Assembly: GCF_016598575.1 (NCBI RefSeq)
Contig: NZ_CP066801.1
Span: 372,001 to 436,000, forward strand
Length of the DNA: 64,000 bases
Origin: Streptomyces sp. HSG2
Lineage (GTDB): Bacteria; Actinomycetota; Actinomycetes; Streptomycetales; Streptomycetaceae
Reading direction: 5' to 3'
Shown: piece by piece, positions 26,516 to 35,715 of the stretch
Numbering within the stretch: the stretch's first letter is position 1
How the letters are laid out: each line of letters starts with the position of its first letter
Translations under genes and position numbers: made by a program
Notes under the pieces: model-generated
Database searches by the model: none
What the model was told of the DNA's origin: nothing
The model's input: the letters and a program-made list of their open reading frames with translations, nothing else

Positions 26516-28159
26516 TCACCCGGCGGCGGTCCTGCGGGCCTCGCGTCGGTCCGCGACGAGCAGGGCCAGGGCGGGGATGAGGGTGAATCCGTAGATGGCG
26601 AGCAGCCAGCCGAAGGAGTAGGCGAAGGCGTCGGGGGTCAGGCCGTCGAACCGTTGCGCTGCCCGGGTCAGGACCACCGTGCCCACGGCCAGTGCCACGG
26701 ACCCCCCGATGCGCTGGATGAGGTTGAGTTGCGAGGAGGCGTCGGGGATGGACTCCGCGCGGATGGACTGGAAGGCCCTGGTCATCGCGGGGACGATGGT
26801 CAATCCGGTGCCCAGGCCCCGGACCGCGAGACTCACGCAGAGCAGGAGATAGGGCGTGGTCGAGGTCAGGCCGGTGAGCGGCACGGTGGCGACCATGGTG
26901 AGCACGACGCCCACGATGACGGTGCCGCCCCCGCCGATCCGCCGCATCAGGACCCGGCACAGCCAGGACGCCGTGACCACGCCGATGCCGCCCGCGGACA
27001 TCAGGAGTCCGGTCGTCACGGGCGTCTCGCCCCTGGCCGCCTGGAAGTACAGCGGGATGAGCATCATCGGCGAGTACAGGACGAAACCCAGGCAGAAGAT
27101 GTTGACGGCGGCCGTGCGATAGACGTGGTGGGCGAACAGGCGCACGTCCAGCAGGGGGAAGGGCGCGCGCAGTTCGCGGACGACGAAGACCACGCCGCTG
27201 ACCGCGGCGAGCGCCAGGGGGACGAGCAGGTTCGGCCGCAGGCTCCACGCGATCCCGGCGAAGGCGTGGACGGCGAGGACCGTGGAGACCGTGAAGGTGG
27301 CGGAGGAGAGCAACCCGACGACGTCCAAGGGCTTGGCCCGCCCGGCCCGCCGAGGATCGTCGGCGACTCTCCGCAGGGTCACGATCAGGAGGGCGAGGCA
27401 GATCGGGACGCTGACCGCGTAGACCGCGCGCCAGCCTCCCGCCTGGACCAGCAGTCCTCCGATGGTCGGTCCCAGCAGCGGACTGATCAGCATGACGCTG
27501 CCGTTGAGACTTTGGACGCGGCCCAGTCGCTCACGGGGAACGCCCCGGGTGAGGAGGATGGTCGACGCGGGGACGAGCACGCCGGCGGCGGCTCCCGACA
27601 CGGCGCGGGCGGCGATCAGCTCGGGCAGCCCCTGGCTGAGCGCGCAGGCCACCGAGCCCAGCATGAACAGCCCGGTGGCCGCCGCGAAGACGCGTTTGAC
27701 GCCGAAGCGGGTGGCCAGCCAGCCCGTCGCCGGCATCAACGCGGCGAGCGCGATGAGGTAGGTGGTGACCACCCACTGGACCTGGCTGATGCTGCCCAGG
27801 TGGGCGGCTGTGTCGTGGAGGGACACGTTCACGATCGTGGTGTCGAGCAGGGCCAGGAAGTTGCCGGTGATCGCCACGGCGAAGGTCAGGCGGTTGGGGG
27901 CGGGCGGCGGCGGGGACGTCTCGGGTTCTCCCGTAGCCGAGGGGGCGCCGTCCTCGTCGGGCGGGGCGGGCCCGGTCGGCGACGGCTCCGGTCGCTCTGC
28001 TTCCGCACCCGCCACCGGACCGGCACCGGACTCGGGGGGCGCCGAGGGGGAGCCGGTCTCGGGGTGGGTGGAGGAGCCGGGCGCGAGGGGGGGACCGGGG
28101 GTCGCGGGGGACGCGGCCGAGCCGTTGGGCTCGGCGTCGCTCTGTTCGGTCGTCGACAT
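26516..28159 (-). CDS. MFS drug exporter (DHA2 family, 14 TM)
   Basis: A 547-residue proton-driven exporter. The first 85 residues are an unusually long Pro/Ser/Glu-rich cytoplasmic tail; the transport body begins at RLTFAVAITGNFLALLDTTIVNVSL, the typical DHA2 first helix with the LDxTxVNVAL motif. WVVTTYLIALAALMP, the loop RFGVKRVF (motif A) and motif C-like GPTIGGLLVQAGGWRAVY follow. Start at 28159 is supported by GAAGGAC; a start at 28210 would be too close to the stop of the preceding gene. Last gene of the cluster, 40 nt after the condensation-fold gene, and probably exports the product. Confidence 0.88.
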   Translation of the reverse strand: MSTTEQSDAEPNGSAASPATPGPPLAPGSSTHPETGSPSAPPESGAGPVAGAEAERPEPSPTGPAPPDEDGAPSATGEPETSPPPPAPNRLTFAVAITGNFLALLDTTIVNVSLHDTAAHLGSISQVQWVVTTYLIALAALMPATGWLATRFGVKRVFAAATGLFMLGSVACALSQGLPELIAARAVSGAAAGVLVPASTILLTRGVPRERLGRVQSLNGSVMLISPLLGPTIGGLLVQAGGWRAVYAVSVPICLALLIVTLRRVADDPRRAGRAKPLDVVGLLSSATFTVSTVLAVHAFAGIAWSLRPNLLVPLALAAVSGVVFVVRELRAPFPLLDVRLFAHHVYRTAAVNIFCLGFVLYSPMMLIPLYFQAARGETPVTTGLLMSAGGIGVVTASWLCRVLMRRIGGGGTVIVGVVLTMVATVPLTGLTSTTPYLLLCVSLAVRGLGTGLTIVPAMTRAFQSIRAESIPDASSQLNLIQRIGGSVALAVGTVVLTRAAQRFDGLTPDAFAYSFGWLLAIYGFTLIPALALLVADRREARRTAAG

Positions 28160-28199
28160 ACGGGGACGTCCTTCGGGGTCCGCGGGGGCCTGGGCGGGG

Positions 28200-29363
28200 T
28201 CAGTTCGCACGGCCCAGCTCGTCCTCGACGGCGTCCAGGAGGGCTTGCGCCGCCGTGCGCGCGCCGGGTCGGTCTCGGCACGCCAGGGTGAGTTCGGTCG
28301 CTTCGCCCACCTGGCAGGCGCTCAAGAACATCTCGACGTAGGGCACGAGCATGGGCAGGGTGTAGAAGGTGGTGGTCCGGAACGCCTCGGTGCGCAACGC
28401 GTCGATGTCGATCGTGCCGTGATCGGAGACGATGGCCGTCCCGGGGAAGCGGGAGCCGTCCGGCGCCCGGGCCTCGCCGATGGTGTTGGCGAAGGGGTTG
28501 TTCCTTCGGAAGTCCCGGCTGAGGGAGGCGACCTCGCGTTTGCGGACCAGGGCCCGGAGCAGCTCTCCGTGGAGTCGCCTCCAGTCGTCGTCGCGGTGGA
28601 AGTCCACCACCAGTTGGGCGGTGAGGTTGGCGCTGGAGCGCACCGAGGGGTCGTGCCGCCGCAGGTCGACGGGGACGATCAGTCTGCCCCCGTCGCCCGC
28701 GACGTGCCGGGAGAGGACGGCCGCCACTCGGGCCGTGACCGCGGGAGGGTGCCCCGCCGTCCGCCGTCGGATCCAGAGGGGGGTCCGCCCCGGCGGGCCG
28801 GTGCCGAGCAGGGCGGGCTGTGGTGCCAGCCGTCGTGGCGGGGCGACGGCGGCCACCGGCCCGGCGGCGGTGCGGAAGTGGCCGTCGTCGGTCTCCGAGG
28901 GGGCGCCGAGGGGCTCTTGGCCGCGCAGGACGCGGAAGACGTCCTCGATCCACTGACGGAGTCCGCGCCCGTCGGTGACGATGTGGCTGGCACGTACGAC
29001 GAGGCGGGAAGGGGTTCCCGAAACGATTCCGACCTCGCAGACCGGGCCGGTCACGACGTTCAGGTCCCGATGGAAGAACGGGTCGTCGAGGTCCGTGGAC
29101 GCGGGGAGTTCCACCACCGGGGGGTAGGGGCCGTCGGCGCGCCAGGCCGCGGCCCGTCGGCGGACGGCCAGTCCCGGGTTGGCCTGTGTGGCGAGGCGCA
29201 CGGCCGCGCGCAGGGTGTCGAGACCGATGCGGCCCTCTCCCTCCACGACCATCTGGATGAGTTGGGGGCACCCGGCCGCGCCGGCGGTGAGGTAGCCGCG
29301 TTCGATCTGGGAGATGCGGCGGGTGTAGGGCCGTCGGGCCGGGGGGGCGGTGGTGGCGTTCAT
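28200..29363 (-). CDS. Stand-alone condensation-fold acyltransferase
   Basis: A 387-residue protein of the NRPS condensation/PapA superfamily. It opens with RRISQIERGYLTAG and has a single active-site motif SHIVTDGRGLRQW (HxxxD form of HHxxxDG) near residue 135, then a C-terminal half with LIVPVDLRRHDPSVRSSANLTAQLVV that matches the PapA/wax-ester-type floor loop. It should join a carrier-bound or CoA-bound acyl chain to an amine or alcohol. No adjacent NRPS module exists, so it acts in trans, perhaps joining the polyketide to diaminopropionate (inference). The ATG at 29363 overlaps the PPTase stop as ATGA. Confidence 0.78.
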   Translation of the reverse strand: MNATTAPPARRPYTRRISQIERGYLTAGAAGCPQLIQMVVEGEGRIGLDTLRAAVRLATQANPGLAVRRRAAAWRADGPYPPVVELPASTDLDDPFFHRDLNVVTGPVCEVGIVSGTPSRLVVRASHIVTDGRGLRQWIEDVFRVLRGQEPLGAPSETDDGHFRTAAGPVAAVAPPRRLAPQPALLGTGPPGRTPLWIRRRTAGHPPAVTARVAAVLSRHVAGDGGRLIVPVDLRRHDPSVRSSANLTAQLVVDFHRDDDWRRLHGELLRALVRKREVASLSRDFRRNNPFANTIGEARAPDGSRFPGTAIVSDHGTIDIDALRTEAFRTTTFYTLPMLVPYVEMFLSACQVGEATELTLACRDRPGARTAAQALLDAVEDELGRAN

Positions 29364-30058
29364 CGTGGGTCCAGGGTGGTCGGGTCTTCGGTGCGGGTGA
29401 CCGGCGCGGTGGGGGACGGCCGCCACCACCACCGGATCCGCGCGCGCCGGGCGCAGACCAGAGCCAGGTGCGTGCCGGAGGCGAGGGTGGTGGAGCACAC
29501 CAGGTAGGGGTGGGTGTCGATGGGGCGCCATCCGGGTGTGCGCTTGGGCAGGCGCACCCCCGCGAAGGTCTCCTTGGTGAGCGCGGAGGCCTTGATCAGT
29601 GCCTCGCACTCGCCGAAGTCCCGCAGGTCGGCGGGGCCCGGCCGGTCGAGCAGGGCGCCCAGCCACCGCAGTGCGCCGGGCCGGTCGCGTTCGTCCTGGA
29701 GGTCCACTCCGACGTGCGGGCCGGTGGACCTGGCCACGACGGCGAGGGCGCCGCAGTGCGACACCGAGAGCCGGGTGCCGAGCGCGGGCACTTCCCAACG
29801 CAGATGGCGGTCGCGTACGAGGTCTCGGGGGTTGACGGTCGCGTCGTCGAGCACCTCCAACGCGTCGATGATCAGTGAACGGCCGGAGGGGGTCGTGGGG
29901 CGTCCCATCCGGTCGCGTGGCGCGTGGGGGTGACGGGTGATCAGGCAGTCGATCACCGGCTCCGCGCGGCGGGTGCCGGGTCGGGCCGCGCGTGGGGCGG
30001 CGCCTTGTCGCGGGCTCACGCCTGCCGGGCGCGCCGGGTGTGCTGTCGAGTGGTGCAC
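29360..30058 (-). CDS. 4'-phosphopantetheinyl transferase
   Basis: A 232-residue Sfp-type PPTase that loads phosphopantetheine from CoA onto the two carrier proteins of the cluster. Motifs: RLSVSHCGALAVVA (substrate His), VGVDLQDERDR (metal Asp; usually GVDIE) and ECEALIKASALTKE (metal Glu and the KEA-K equivalent). The metal-site second Glu position reads Gln-Asp-Glu, slightly off consensus. I choose the GTG at 30058 because a GGAGG lies 6 nt upstream; a later GTG at 29956 would give 198 residues. Its stop overlaps the next gene's ATG. Its dedicated presence suggests the carriers are poor substrates for the house PPTases. Confidence 0.82.
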   Translation of the reverse strand: MHHSTAHPARPAGVSPRQGAAPRAARPGTRRAEPVIDCLITRHPHAPRDRMGRPTTPSGRSLIIDALEVLDDATVNPRDLVRDRHLRWEVPALGTRLSVSHCGALAVVARSTGPHVGVDLQDERDRPGALRWLGALLDRPGPADLRDFGECEALIKASALTKETFAGVRLPKRTPGWRPIDTHPYLVCSTTLASGTHLALVCARRARIRWWWRPSPTAPVTRTEDPTTLDPR

Positions 30059-30126
30059 GCTGTACCTCCGTGGCCGGTCGCTTCGGCTCCGGCTCGGTGC
30101 CCTCGGTGCCGGGCCGAGGGCACCGG

Positions 30127-32442
30127 TCAGGACGCCGGGTCCAGGACGGCCGCCGCGTAGCTGCCGCCGTAGGCGAAGCTGGAGAGCAGGATCGGTCCGG
30201 GCAGGGGGGCGCCTCCCAGGGCGGCCACCAGGCCCAGCGCGGCGGCGCTGCCGTAGGTCTCGCCCAGGAGTGCCTTGGGGGTGGCCACCGGGCGGTCGGC
30301 GAGGCCGGCCAGGCGCAGGGCACGCGCCTCGGCCGTGTCGACGAGACCGAAGCCGGAGGCCGCCGAGACGACGGTGCCGATGTCCTCGGCGGCGGCGCCC
30401 GCCTCGCGCATCGCCGCGCGGAGCGCGCGCGCCCATGCCTCGCCGTCACGGCCGATCCTGCCGATGCCGACCGGTTCCCCTGCCGCGCCGAACCCTCGCA
30501 CCCTGGCGAGGGTGTCCGCGCCGCGCGCGGCGGCGGCCTCCGCGCTCTCCAGCAGGATCGCTGCGGCTCCCTCGGTGAGGACGGTGCCGGTACGGCCTCC
30601 GGGGACGACCCGCGGGCCGCCGGCGTATCCGGGAAGATGGGCCTGGGCGGCGAGGACCTTGTGGGGGAACTCGTCGGCGACCACCACCATGATCCGCTCC
30701 GCGGCCCCCCGGGCGACGACCCGGGCCGCCAGGTGCAGGGCGAGGAGGGAACTCGTCCCGCCGTTGGCGATGGTGGCGGTGTAGCCGCGGTACCGGTGCA
30801 GCATCGCCACGTGTCCGGCCGCCGCGTTGACCACGGTGTTGGCGAAGAGCGCGGGGTTGGCTCCGGCGATGCCGTGGCGCAGCACGCCCTCGTGGAACTG
30901 GAGCACCGAGGTGTAGGGGCCGTAGCCGGTGGCGAAGACGATGCCGGTCGCCTCCGCCTCGGCCCGGGAGGGTTTGCCGTGCCTGCCGTACAGGTCGGCG
31001 ACCGCGGCGGCGGCGAGCAGGCTCAGGGGGTCCATCCGACGGGCACGGCTCGGGTTGATCGCGCGAGCCGCGGCCGAGGCGTCGACCCGCCCGATCGGCA
31101 CGTCGCCGACGCCGTCGACGTGTTCTCGTCCGGTGTAGCAGGGGCGTCGGTCGCCCAGGGTGGCGATCAGGCCCGCGGTGTCGGCGGCGTCGCCGGCCAG
31201 TCCCGCCACGCCCGTGACCACGACCTCGTGGCGCGGTTCCCGCCTGGGGGTCCCCGCGCCGACGCGACCGGGACGGTTCAGGACCACCGAGGCGTTGTTC
31301 CCGCCGAACGCGAAGGAGTTGGACAGCACGACGTCGGCCGTGCCCTCTCTTCCGGCGTCCGGCACGATGTCGAGGCCGGAAGGGGCATCCAGTCCACGGG
31401 TGTTGATGGTCGGCGGCAGGACGCCGCGGTCGATCGCCAGGGTGCTGACGACCGCCTCCACGGCACCGGCGGCGCCGAGGGTGTGTCCGACGATCGACTT
31501 GGTGGAGCTGACCGGCGGGATGTCGGGGCCGAACAGCTTCTTGACCGCCTTGGGTTCCGAGGAGTCGTTGGCCGGGGTCCCGGTCCCGTGCAGGTTCAGG
31601 TAGTCGACGTCCTCGGGGCCGAGTCCCGCGGTCCGGAGCGCCTGGTCCATGGCGGCGCAGGCGCCCTTGCCGCTCGGGTCGGGCGCGGTCTGGTGGTGGC
31701 CGTCGCAGGTCAGCCCGTAGCCGCCCAGTTCGGCCAGGACGCGTGCCCCGCGCCGCGCGGCGCCCTCGGCGGGTTCGAGCAGCACGAAGGCGGCTCCCTC
31801 CCCGAGGGTCAGGCCGGTGGAGGCCGACATCGGGGAGCAGGGTTCGGGGTCGAGGGCGCCGAGTGAGCTGAACCCGTAGGCGGACAGGGAGGCGAGCGGG
31901 TCCACCCCGCCGCACAGGACGTAGTCGACGTCCTCCCGCCACAGGAGTTCGGCGGCGTAGCCGAGGGCCACGGCGCTGGCCGCGCAGGCGTTGGAGAGCA
32001 CCACGCGGGGGCCGCGGAGATCGAATTCGGCGGCGATGTGGTCTCCCACGCAGGGCAGCACGGAGGCGGCGGCCCGGGGGGCGTCGACCTCGCCCGCCCG
32101 GACGAAGTCGGCGTGGACACCCTCCAGCGTGGGCATCGCGCCCAGGCTGGAGCCGACGACGACGGCGACGCGTTCCCGGTCGACCGTGGACAGGTCGAGG
32201 CCGCTGGTCCGCAGGGTCTCGCGGATCGCGGTGGTCGCCAGGGCGTAGCAGCGGTCCAGGTGCTCCGGCTGCTCCCCGGTGATCATGCCCGCCCAGTCGG
32301 TGAGCAGTTCGGAGGTGTCGAACAGCGTGTTGGCGCGGATGCCGGGGACCCCGGCCACGATGGAGGACCAGCACTTCTCCAGGTTCTCCCCGGCCCCGGT
32401 GATCAGGCCCAGGCCGGTCAGGGCGATGGTGGGGGCGGCCAT
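30127..32442 (-). CDS. Fused ketosynthase and inactive ketosynthase (KS-KSbeta type)
   Basis: A 771-residue protein with two ketosynthase folds in one chain. Domain 1 (residues 5-395) is complete: LSNACAASAV with Cys153, LHGTGTP with His285 and SIVGHTLGAAG with His320, ending SFAFGGNNASVVL. Domain 2 (405-771) keeps the fold (SFAYGGSYAAAVL end) but has lost every catalytic residue: the Cys site reads IANGGTSSL, the first His site reads SAASGFGLVD and the second reads ALLGETYGSA. This is a KS/chain-length-factor pair like that of type II PKS, joined into one polypeptide. It would perform all Claisen extensions on the carrier proteins. ATG at 32442 overlaps the GcvT-like stop as TGATG. Confidence 0.9.
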   Translation of the reverse strand: MAAPTIALTGLGLITGAGENLEKCWSSIVAGVPGIRANTLFDTSELLTDWAGMITGEQPEHLDRCYALATTAIRETLRTSGLDLSTVDRERVAVVVGSSLGAMPTLEGVHADFVRAGEVDAPRAAASVLPCVGDHIAAEFDLRGPRVVLSNACAASAVALGYAAELLWREDVDYVLCGGVDPLASLSAYGFSSLGALDPEPCSPMSASTGLTLGEGAAFVLLEPAEGAARRGARVLAELGGYGLTCDGHHQTAPDPSGKGACAAMDQALRTAGLGPEDVDYLNLHGTGTPANDSSEPKAVKKLFGPDIPPVSSTKSIVGHTLGAAGAVEAVVSTLAIDRGVLPPTINTRGLDAPSGLDIVPDAGREGTADVVLSNSFAFGGNNASVVLNRPGRVGAGTPRREPRHEVVVTGVAGLAGDAADTAGLIATLGDRRPCYTGREHVDGVGDVPIGRVDASAAARAINPSRARRMDPLSLLAAAAVADLYGRHGKPSRAEAEATGIVFATGYGPYTSVLQFHEGVLRHGIAGANPALFANTVVNAAAGHVAMLHRYRGYTATIANGGTSSLLALHLAARVVARGAAERIMVVVADEFPHKVLAAQAHLPGYAGGPRVVPGGRTGTVLTEGAAAILLESAEAAAARGADTLARVRGFGAAGEPVGIGRIGRDGEAWARALRAAMREAGAAAEDIGTVVSAASGFGLVDTAEARALRLAGLADRPVATPKALLGETYGSAAALGLVAALGGAPLPGPILLSSFAYGGSYAAAVLDPAS

Positions 32443-33482
32443 CACGAGATCCTCGTCGTCAGGGAGCGGGCGACGACGCGCGGGAGGGTCACGGTGGCGA
32501 GAGGACGCTCGTCGCCCCGCTCGTCGACGGCGGCCAGGTCCAGGCCGGGAACCCAGAACGGCGCGTCCAGGAGGGCGTACACGAGTTCCTCGTCCCGGTC
32601 GGCGGAAGGGGCCTGCCACAGGACGGTGCCCACGGTCTCACCGGCCGCGCGGACGGCGGTGCCGGCCGCGAACCGGCCACCGGCCGGCGAGACCAACGCG
32701 GTCAGTCGCGTCCCCTCGGTGGTCGGTCGTTCCAGTCCGTTCGAGCCGCGGAAGTCGCCCAGGCGGCCCCAGTCGACCATCCACGAGAGGTCGGCCCGGT
32801 CCACCGTCAGTCCGGGGAATCCCTCGGCGCACTGCGCCATGCCCGCCTCGGCGCGCACCCGGTCGAGCCCGTCGCGGCCGACCTCGTTGCCGCCCTGTTC
32901 GGCGACCGCAGCCGAGACCGCCTCGTGGGCGGCCTCGGGAGCGTCCGAGAGCAGCAGGTATCCGTACTCTCCGGTGGATCCCACCCGCGCCATGTGGGCG
33001 ACGGCGTCGGGCGCGCCCGGCACGGTGGCCTCCGTGACCGCGTGCAGGGGCAGGCCCGAGATGTCGAAGTCGACGAAACCGGCGGCCACCGCCCACGCGG
33101 CGGGGCCCTCGAAGGCGACGGCGCCACGCCCCTCGGGCTCGACCTCGACGGTGACGCCAGGCGGCACCTCGGCGCCTTCCAGGTGGGCGCGGATCTCCTC
33201 GGCGGTGACGCCGGTTCGCGGTATCAGCCAGGAGTCCTCGCCGACCTCGCAGTGCAGCAGGATCGCGAACGGCGTCCCGTCGTCGCCCAGTGCCAGCGCC
33301 TCGCGGACGGTGTCGGGCTCCACGAAGTCCGCGGACTTGGTCAGCAGGGTGTCCAGCAGGGACAGCCTGTCGTCTCCGGTCAGACGCACCAGCGGCGCGT
33401 CGATCCGGTAGGCGCCCACGGAATTCCGGACGGTGGCGTAGTCGTCCGCGGCGGTGCGGGGGGTGGCGTCGATGGTGGTCAT
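32442..33482 (-). CDS. GcvT-like aminomethyltransferase/folate-binding protein
   Basis: A 346-residue protein of the glycine-cleavage T-protein/YgfZ/sarcosine-oxidase C-domain family. Recognisable are the start ATVRNSVGAYRIDAPLVRLTGDDRLSLLDTLL, the folate-site region ARVGSTGEYGYLLL (normally ARTGYTGEDGYE) and LDRVRAEAGMAQ. The catalytic Asp of T-protein cannot be placed with confidence. No other glycine cleavage gene is present, so a one-carbon step on the pathway product (methyl, formyl or methylene transfer with tetrahydrofolate) is possible but unproved. Its ATG overlaps the GNAT gene stop as ATGA, and its stop overlaps the KS gene, so these three are strictly coupled. Confidence 0.72.
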   Translation of the reverse strand: MTTIDATPRTAADDYATVRNSVGAYRIDAPLVRLTGDDRLSLLDTLLTKSADFVEPDTVREALALGDDGTPFAILLHCEVGEDSWLIPRTGVTAEEIRAHLEGAEVPPGVTVEVEPEGRGAVAFEGPAAWAVAAGFVDFDISGLPLHAVTEATVPGAPDAVAHMARVGSTGEYGYLLLSDAPEAAHEAVSAAVAEQGGNEVGRDGLDRVRAEAGMAQCAEGFPGLTVDRADLSWMVDWGRLGDFRGSNGLERPTTEGTRLTALVSPAGGRFAAGTAVRAAGETVGTVLWQAPSADRDEELVYALLDAPFWVPGLDLAAVDERGDERPLATVTLPRVVARSLTTRIS

Positions 33483-35560
33483 GGGGTTTCCCTTCGGAAC
33501 GGGGGTGTGGGGGCGGGTCGGACGACGGGTTCGTCGTGGACGGACAGGTGCCAGGTGCTCTCCCGGCCCACCGGGGACACGCAGCCGATGAGGAGGCCGG
33601 AAGGGGTGGAGCGGATGGTGATCTCGCTGCCGTCGGGCAGACCGGGCGAGGGGCGGCAGTCCAACCAGCCGCCGTCGGAGAGACGGACGGCGGCGGTCGT
33701 GGCCCACACCTGCCGGAAGTCCGACGAGGGCAATTCCCACCGCGCGCCCGCCGAGTCGAGCACGACGGAGGTGCGGCGGGGGGTGTTGGGGGTGATCCAC
33801 AGGACGACGTCCGCGTCCTCCTCCCCGTCGCGGTGCCCGGGGGTGCGCACATCGACCCGGAGGGGTTCGGCGGGGTCCTCGGGCGCGTCGATCTCCCAAC
33901 CCGCGCCCGATCGCGGGCAGCGCAGGCCCAGGGGTCGGGTCTGCTCCCAGGCGGCCCGGGACACTCCCCAGCCGAGCCCGGTGGACCGGTCGAACCGCGG
34001 ACGCTCGGTGGTCACCCACATGCTCGCGGACCAGTGGGGGTTGCAGGCGAACGCGCGGGCGCGCGGGCCGGGCCCGCGCAGGACCCTCGTCGTGCCCTCC
34101 GTCCAACGGGTCACGCCGCCGACGGACGCCGCGACGTCGACCCCGCGGCGCCCGGGCCGGGCGGAGGCGCGGGCGGCGGGTGGCGCGGGGGCGACACGAG
34201 TGGCCGGGGCCGGCGTCGCCGGGACCGGGCGAAGGACCGTGCGCAGCCGGGCCACCCCGTCCGCGCCCGGTTCCAGGGACCGCTCCAGCAGGGTGCTGTG
34301 GACCAGCCGCACCGGCTCGCTCACCGGAAGCCGGATCTCCGTCCTCGCTCCCCGCCACACCAGTTCGCCGCCCGGCGCGACCTCCTGCGACGCCGCCGGC
34401 ACCTCGGAGGCGTCGCGGACTCCGACGCCGAGGCCCAAGGGGTGTCGGCGTCCGTCGGGATGGGCGAAGACACCCTGGCGGAGACCGACCGTCTGGAAGA
34501 GCCGCCCCGGCGGGGTGGCGAAGTAGAAGTCCTGCCGCAGGACCCCCTCGTCGTCGAGGCCGACCGTGCCGACCAGGCGCTCGTCGCCGGATCCCTCGGT
34601 CACGCGGACCCCGCCCGGCACCCGGACGACGTCCAGGTCCCGCGGCGCTCCCTCGCGCCACCCGGCCCGACGACCGGGCCAGGTGGAGACGAACACGGGG
34701 CCGCGGTGCCCGTCGTGCCACACCCGGACCGTCGCGTCCTCGGTGTCCACGTCGCAGACCAACTCGCCGGCCGCGAACCGGTACGGAGCGGACCGTCGCG
34801 GCGCGCGGACCCGGTACGGGGGTTCCGCCGGGCGCAGGGCCCGGGCGGTGCCGTCGGGACGGACCAACACGGCCTCGCGGACCGCCCCGCGGTCGACGTC
34901 CACGCTCGCCTCGATCCGGAACTCCCCGAGCAGGAGGGCGTAACGGACGGTGCGAACTCCGTCGACCGGGCGGACGTCGGAGAGCAGGTCGCCCTCGCCG
35001 GACTCCACGAGCGTCGCGAAGCTGGTGACCTGTCGCAGGGCCGCCCGTGCCTCCTCGTCGAGGTCGGGGACCACGCTGCGCAGGACGAGCGGAATGTAGT
35101 TGTGCAACTCGACGTTGCCGTCCTCCCCCGGGGTGGTCGGGCCGACGGAGACACATCCGACCCGCCGGTAGAGGCGGAAGGCGACGGCGTTGGCCGGATC
35201 GACGGTGAGGCGGAGGACGAGGCAGCCGGAGCGCATCATCCACTCGACCGCCTCGGTGAAGAGTCGGCCGGTGAGGACCCCGTTGCGATAGGCCGGTGCG
35301 ACGAAGAACATGTCGGCGATCAGCTCGCCGGCGCGGGCGGACCTGCGTCCGGTGTTCCCGAACAGTCCGAAGGTGCCCACCACGCGTCCCTCGTCGACGG
35401 CGACGAGGAACGTGCCCGTGTCGCGGTCGGCGAGTTCGCGCGCCAGTTGCTCGCCGGTCACGCCGCCCGCCACGGGGTTGGGGTTGTCGCGGTGGCGGTT
35501 GAAGAGGTCGGCGATGCCGGTCGCGTCGCCCTCCTGGTACGGGCGGATCGTCGGGGACAT
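33479..35560 (-). CDS. GNAT acetyltransferase fused to a large unknown beta-rich region
   Basis: A 693-residue protein. Residues 1-160 are a GNAT domain: ELIADMFFVAPAYRNGVLTGRLFTEA carries the acetyl-CoA loop pattern (R/Q-x-x-G), followed by NAVAFRLYRRVGCVSVGP. Residues 165-450 and 480-693 are rich in predicted beta strands and aromatic residues and match no family I know; a Pro/Ala-rich linker at about 455-475 separates them. The second part contains HWSASMWVTTERPRFDR and repeated Trp/Arg patterns that could bind a hydrophobic or sugar-like substrate. It is the least explained gene of the cluster. Start at 35560 follows AGGAAGG; a 155-bp gap with a hairpin lies upstream. Confidence 0.65.
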   Translation of the reverse strand: MSPTIRPYQEGDATGIADLFNRHRDNPNPVAGGVTGEQLARELADRDTGTFLVAVDEGRVVGTFGLFGNTGRRSARAGELIADMFFVAPAYRNGVLTGRLFTEAVEWMMRSGCLVLRLTVDPANAVAFRLYRRVGCVSVGPTTPGEDGNVELHNYIPLVLRSVVPDLDEEARAALRQVTSFATLVESGEGDLLSDVRPVDGVRTVRYALLLGEFRIEASVDVDRGAVREAVLVRPDGTARALRPAEPPYRVRAPRRSAPYRFAAGELVCDVDTEDATVRVWHDGHRGPVFVSTWPGRRAGWREGAPRDLDVVRVPGGVRVTEGSGDERLVGTVGLDDEGVLRQDFYFATPPGRLFQTVGLRQGVFAHPDGRRHPLGLGVGVRDASEVPAASQEVAPGGELVWRGARTEIRLPVSEPVRLVHSTLLERSLEPGADGVARLRTVLRPVPATPAPATRVAPAPPAARASARPGRRGVDVAASVGGVTRWTEGTTRVLRGPGPRARAFACNPHWSASMWVTTERPRFDRSTGLGWGVSRAAWEQTRPLGLRCPRSGAGWEIDAPEDPAEPLRVDVRTPGHRDGEEDADVVLWITPNTPRRTSVVLDSAGARWELPSSDFRQVWATTAAVRLSDGGWLDCRPSPGLPDGSEITIRSTPSGLLIGCVSPVGRESTWHLSVHDEPVVRPAPTPPFRRETP

Positions 35561-35650
35561 CCCACACCTTCCTGTCGTCGTTCGGATGCGTCCGGGTGGA
35601 CCTTCCGGGCGGGGCTCTCCCGCGCCCCGGTCCGGCGTCGGAGGGGTCCG

Positions 35651-35671
35651 GGCGACCGGGGTCCGGTCGCC
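35651..35671 (-). promoter_or_regulatory. Perfect 9-bp hairpin inside the biosynthetic operon
   Basis: GGCGACCGG and CCGGTCGCC pair around a 3-nt loop in the 155-bp gap between the dehydratase and GNAT genes, the longest untranslated gap in the operon. It could be an attenuator, a partial terminator or an RNA-processing or stabilising stem. Confidence 0.5.
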
Positions 35672-35715
35672 GGAACGCCCCCCTTCGCGATGGGCGGAGC
35701 CCTCGCGGACGGCCC

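Noticed and set aside
28200..30058. Modular NRPS
   Set aside because: The condensation-fold and PPTase genes stand alone; no contiguous C-A-T module occurs, and the adenylation enzyme and carriers are separate genes more than 6 kb away.
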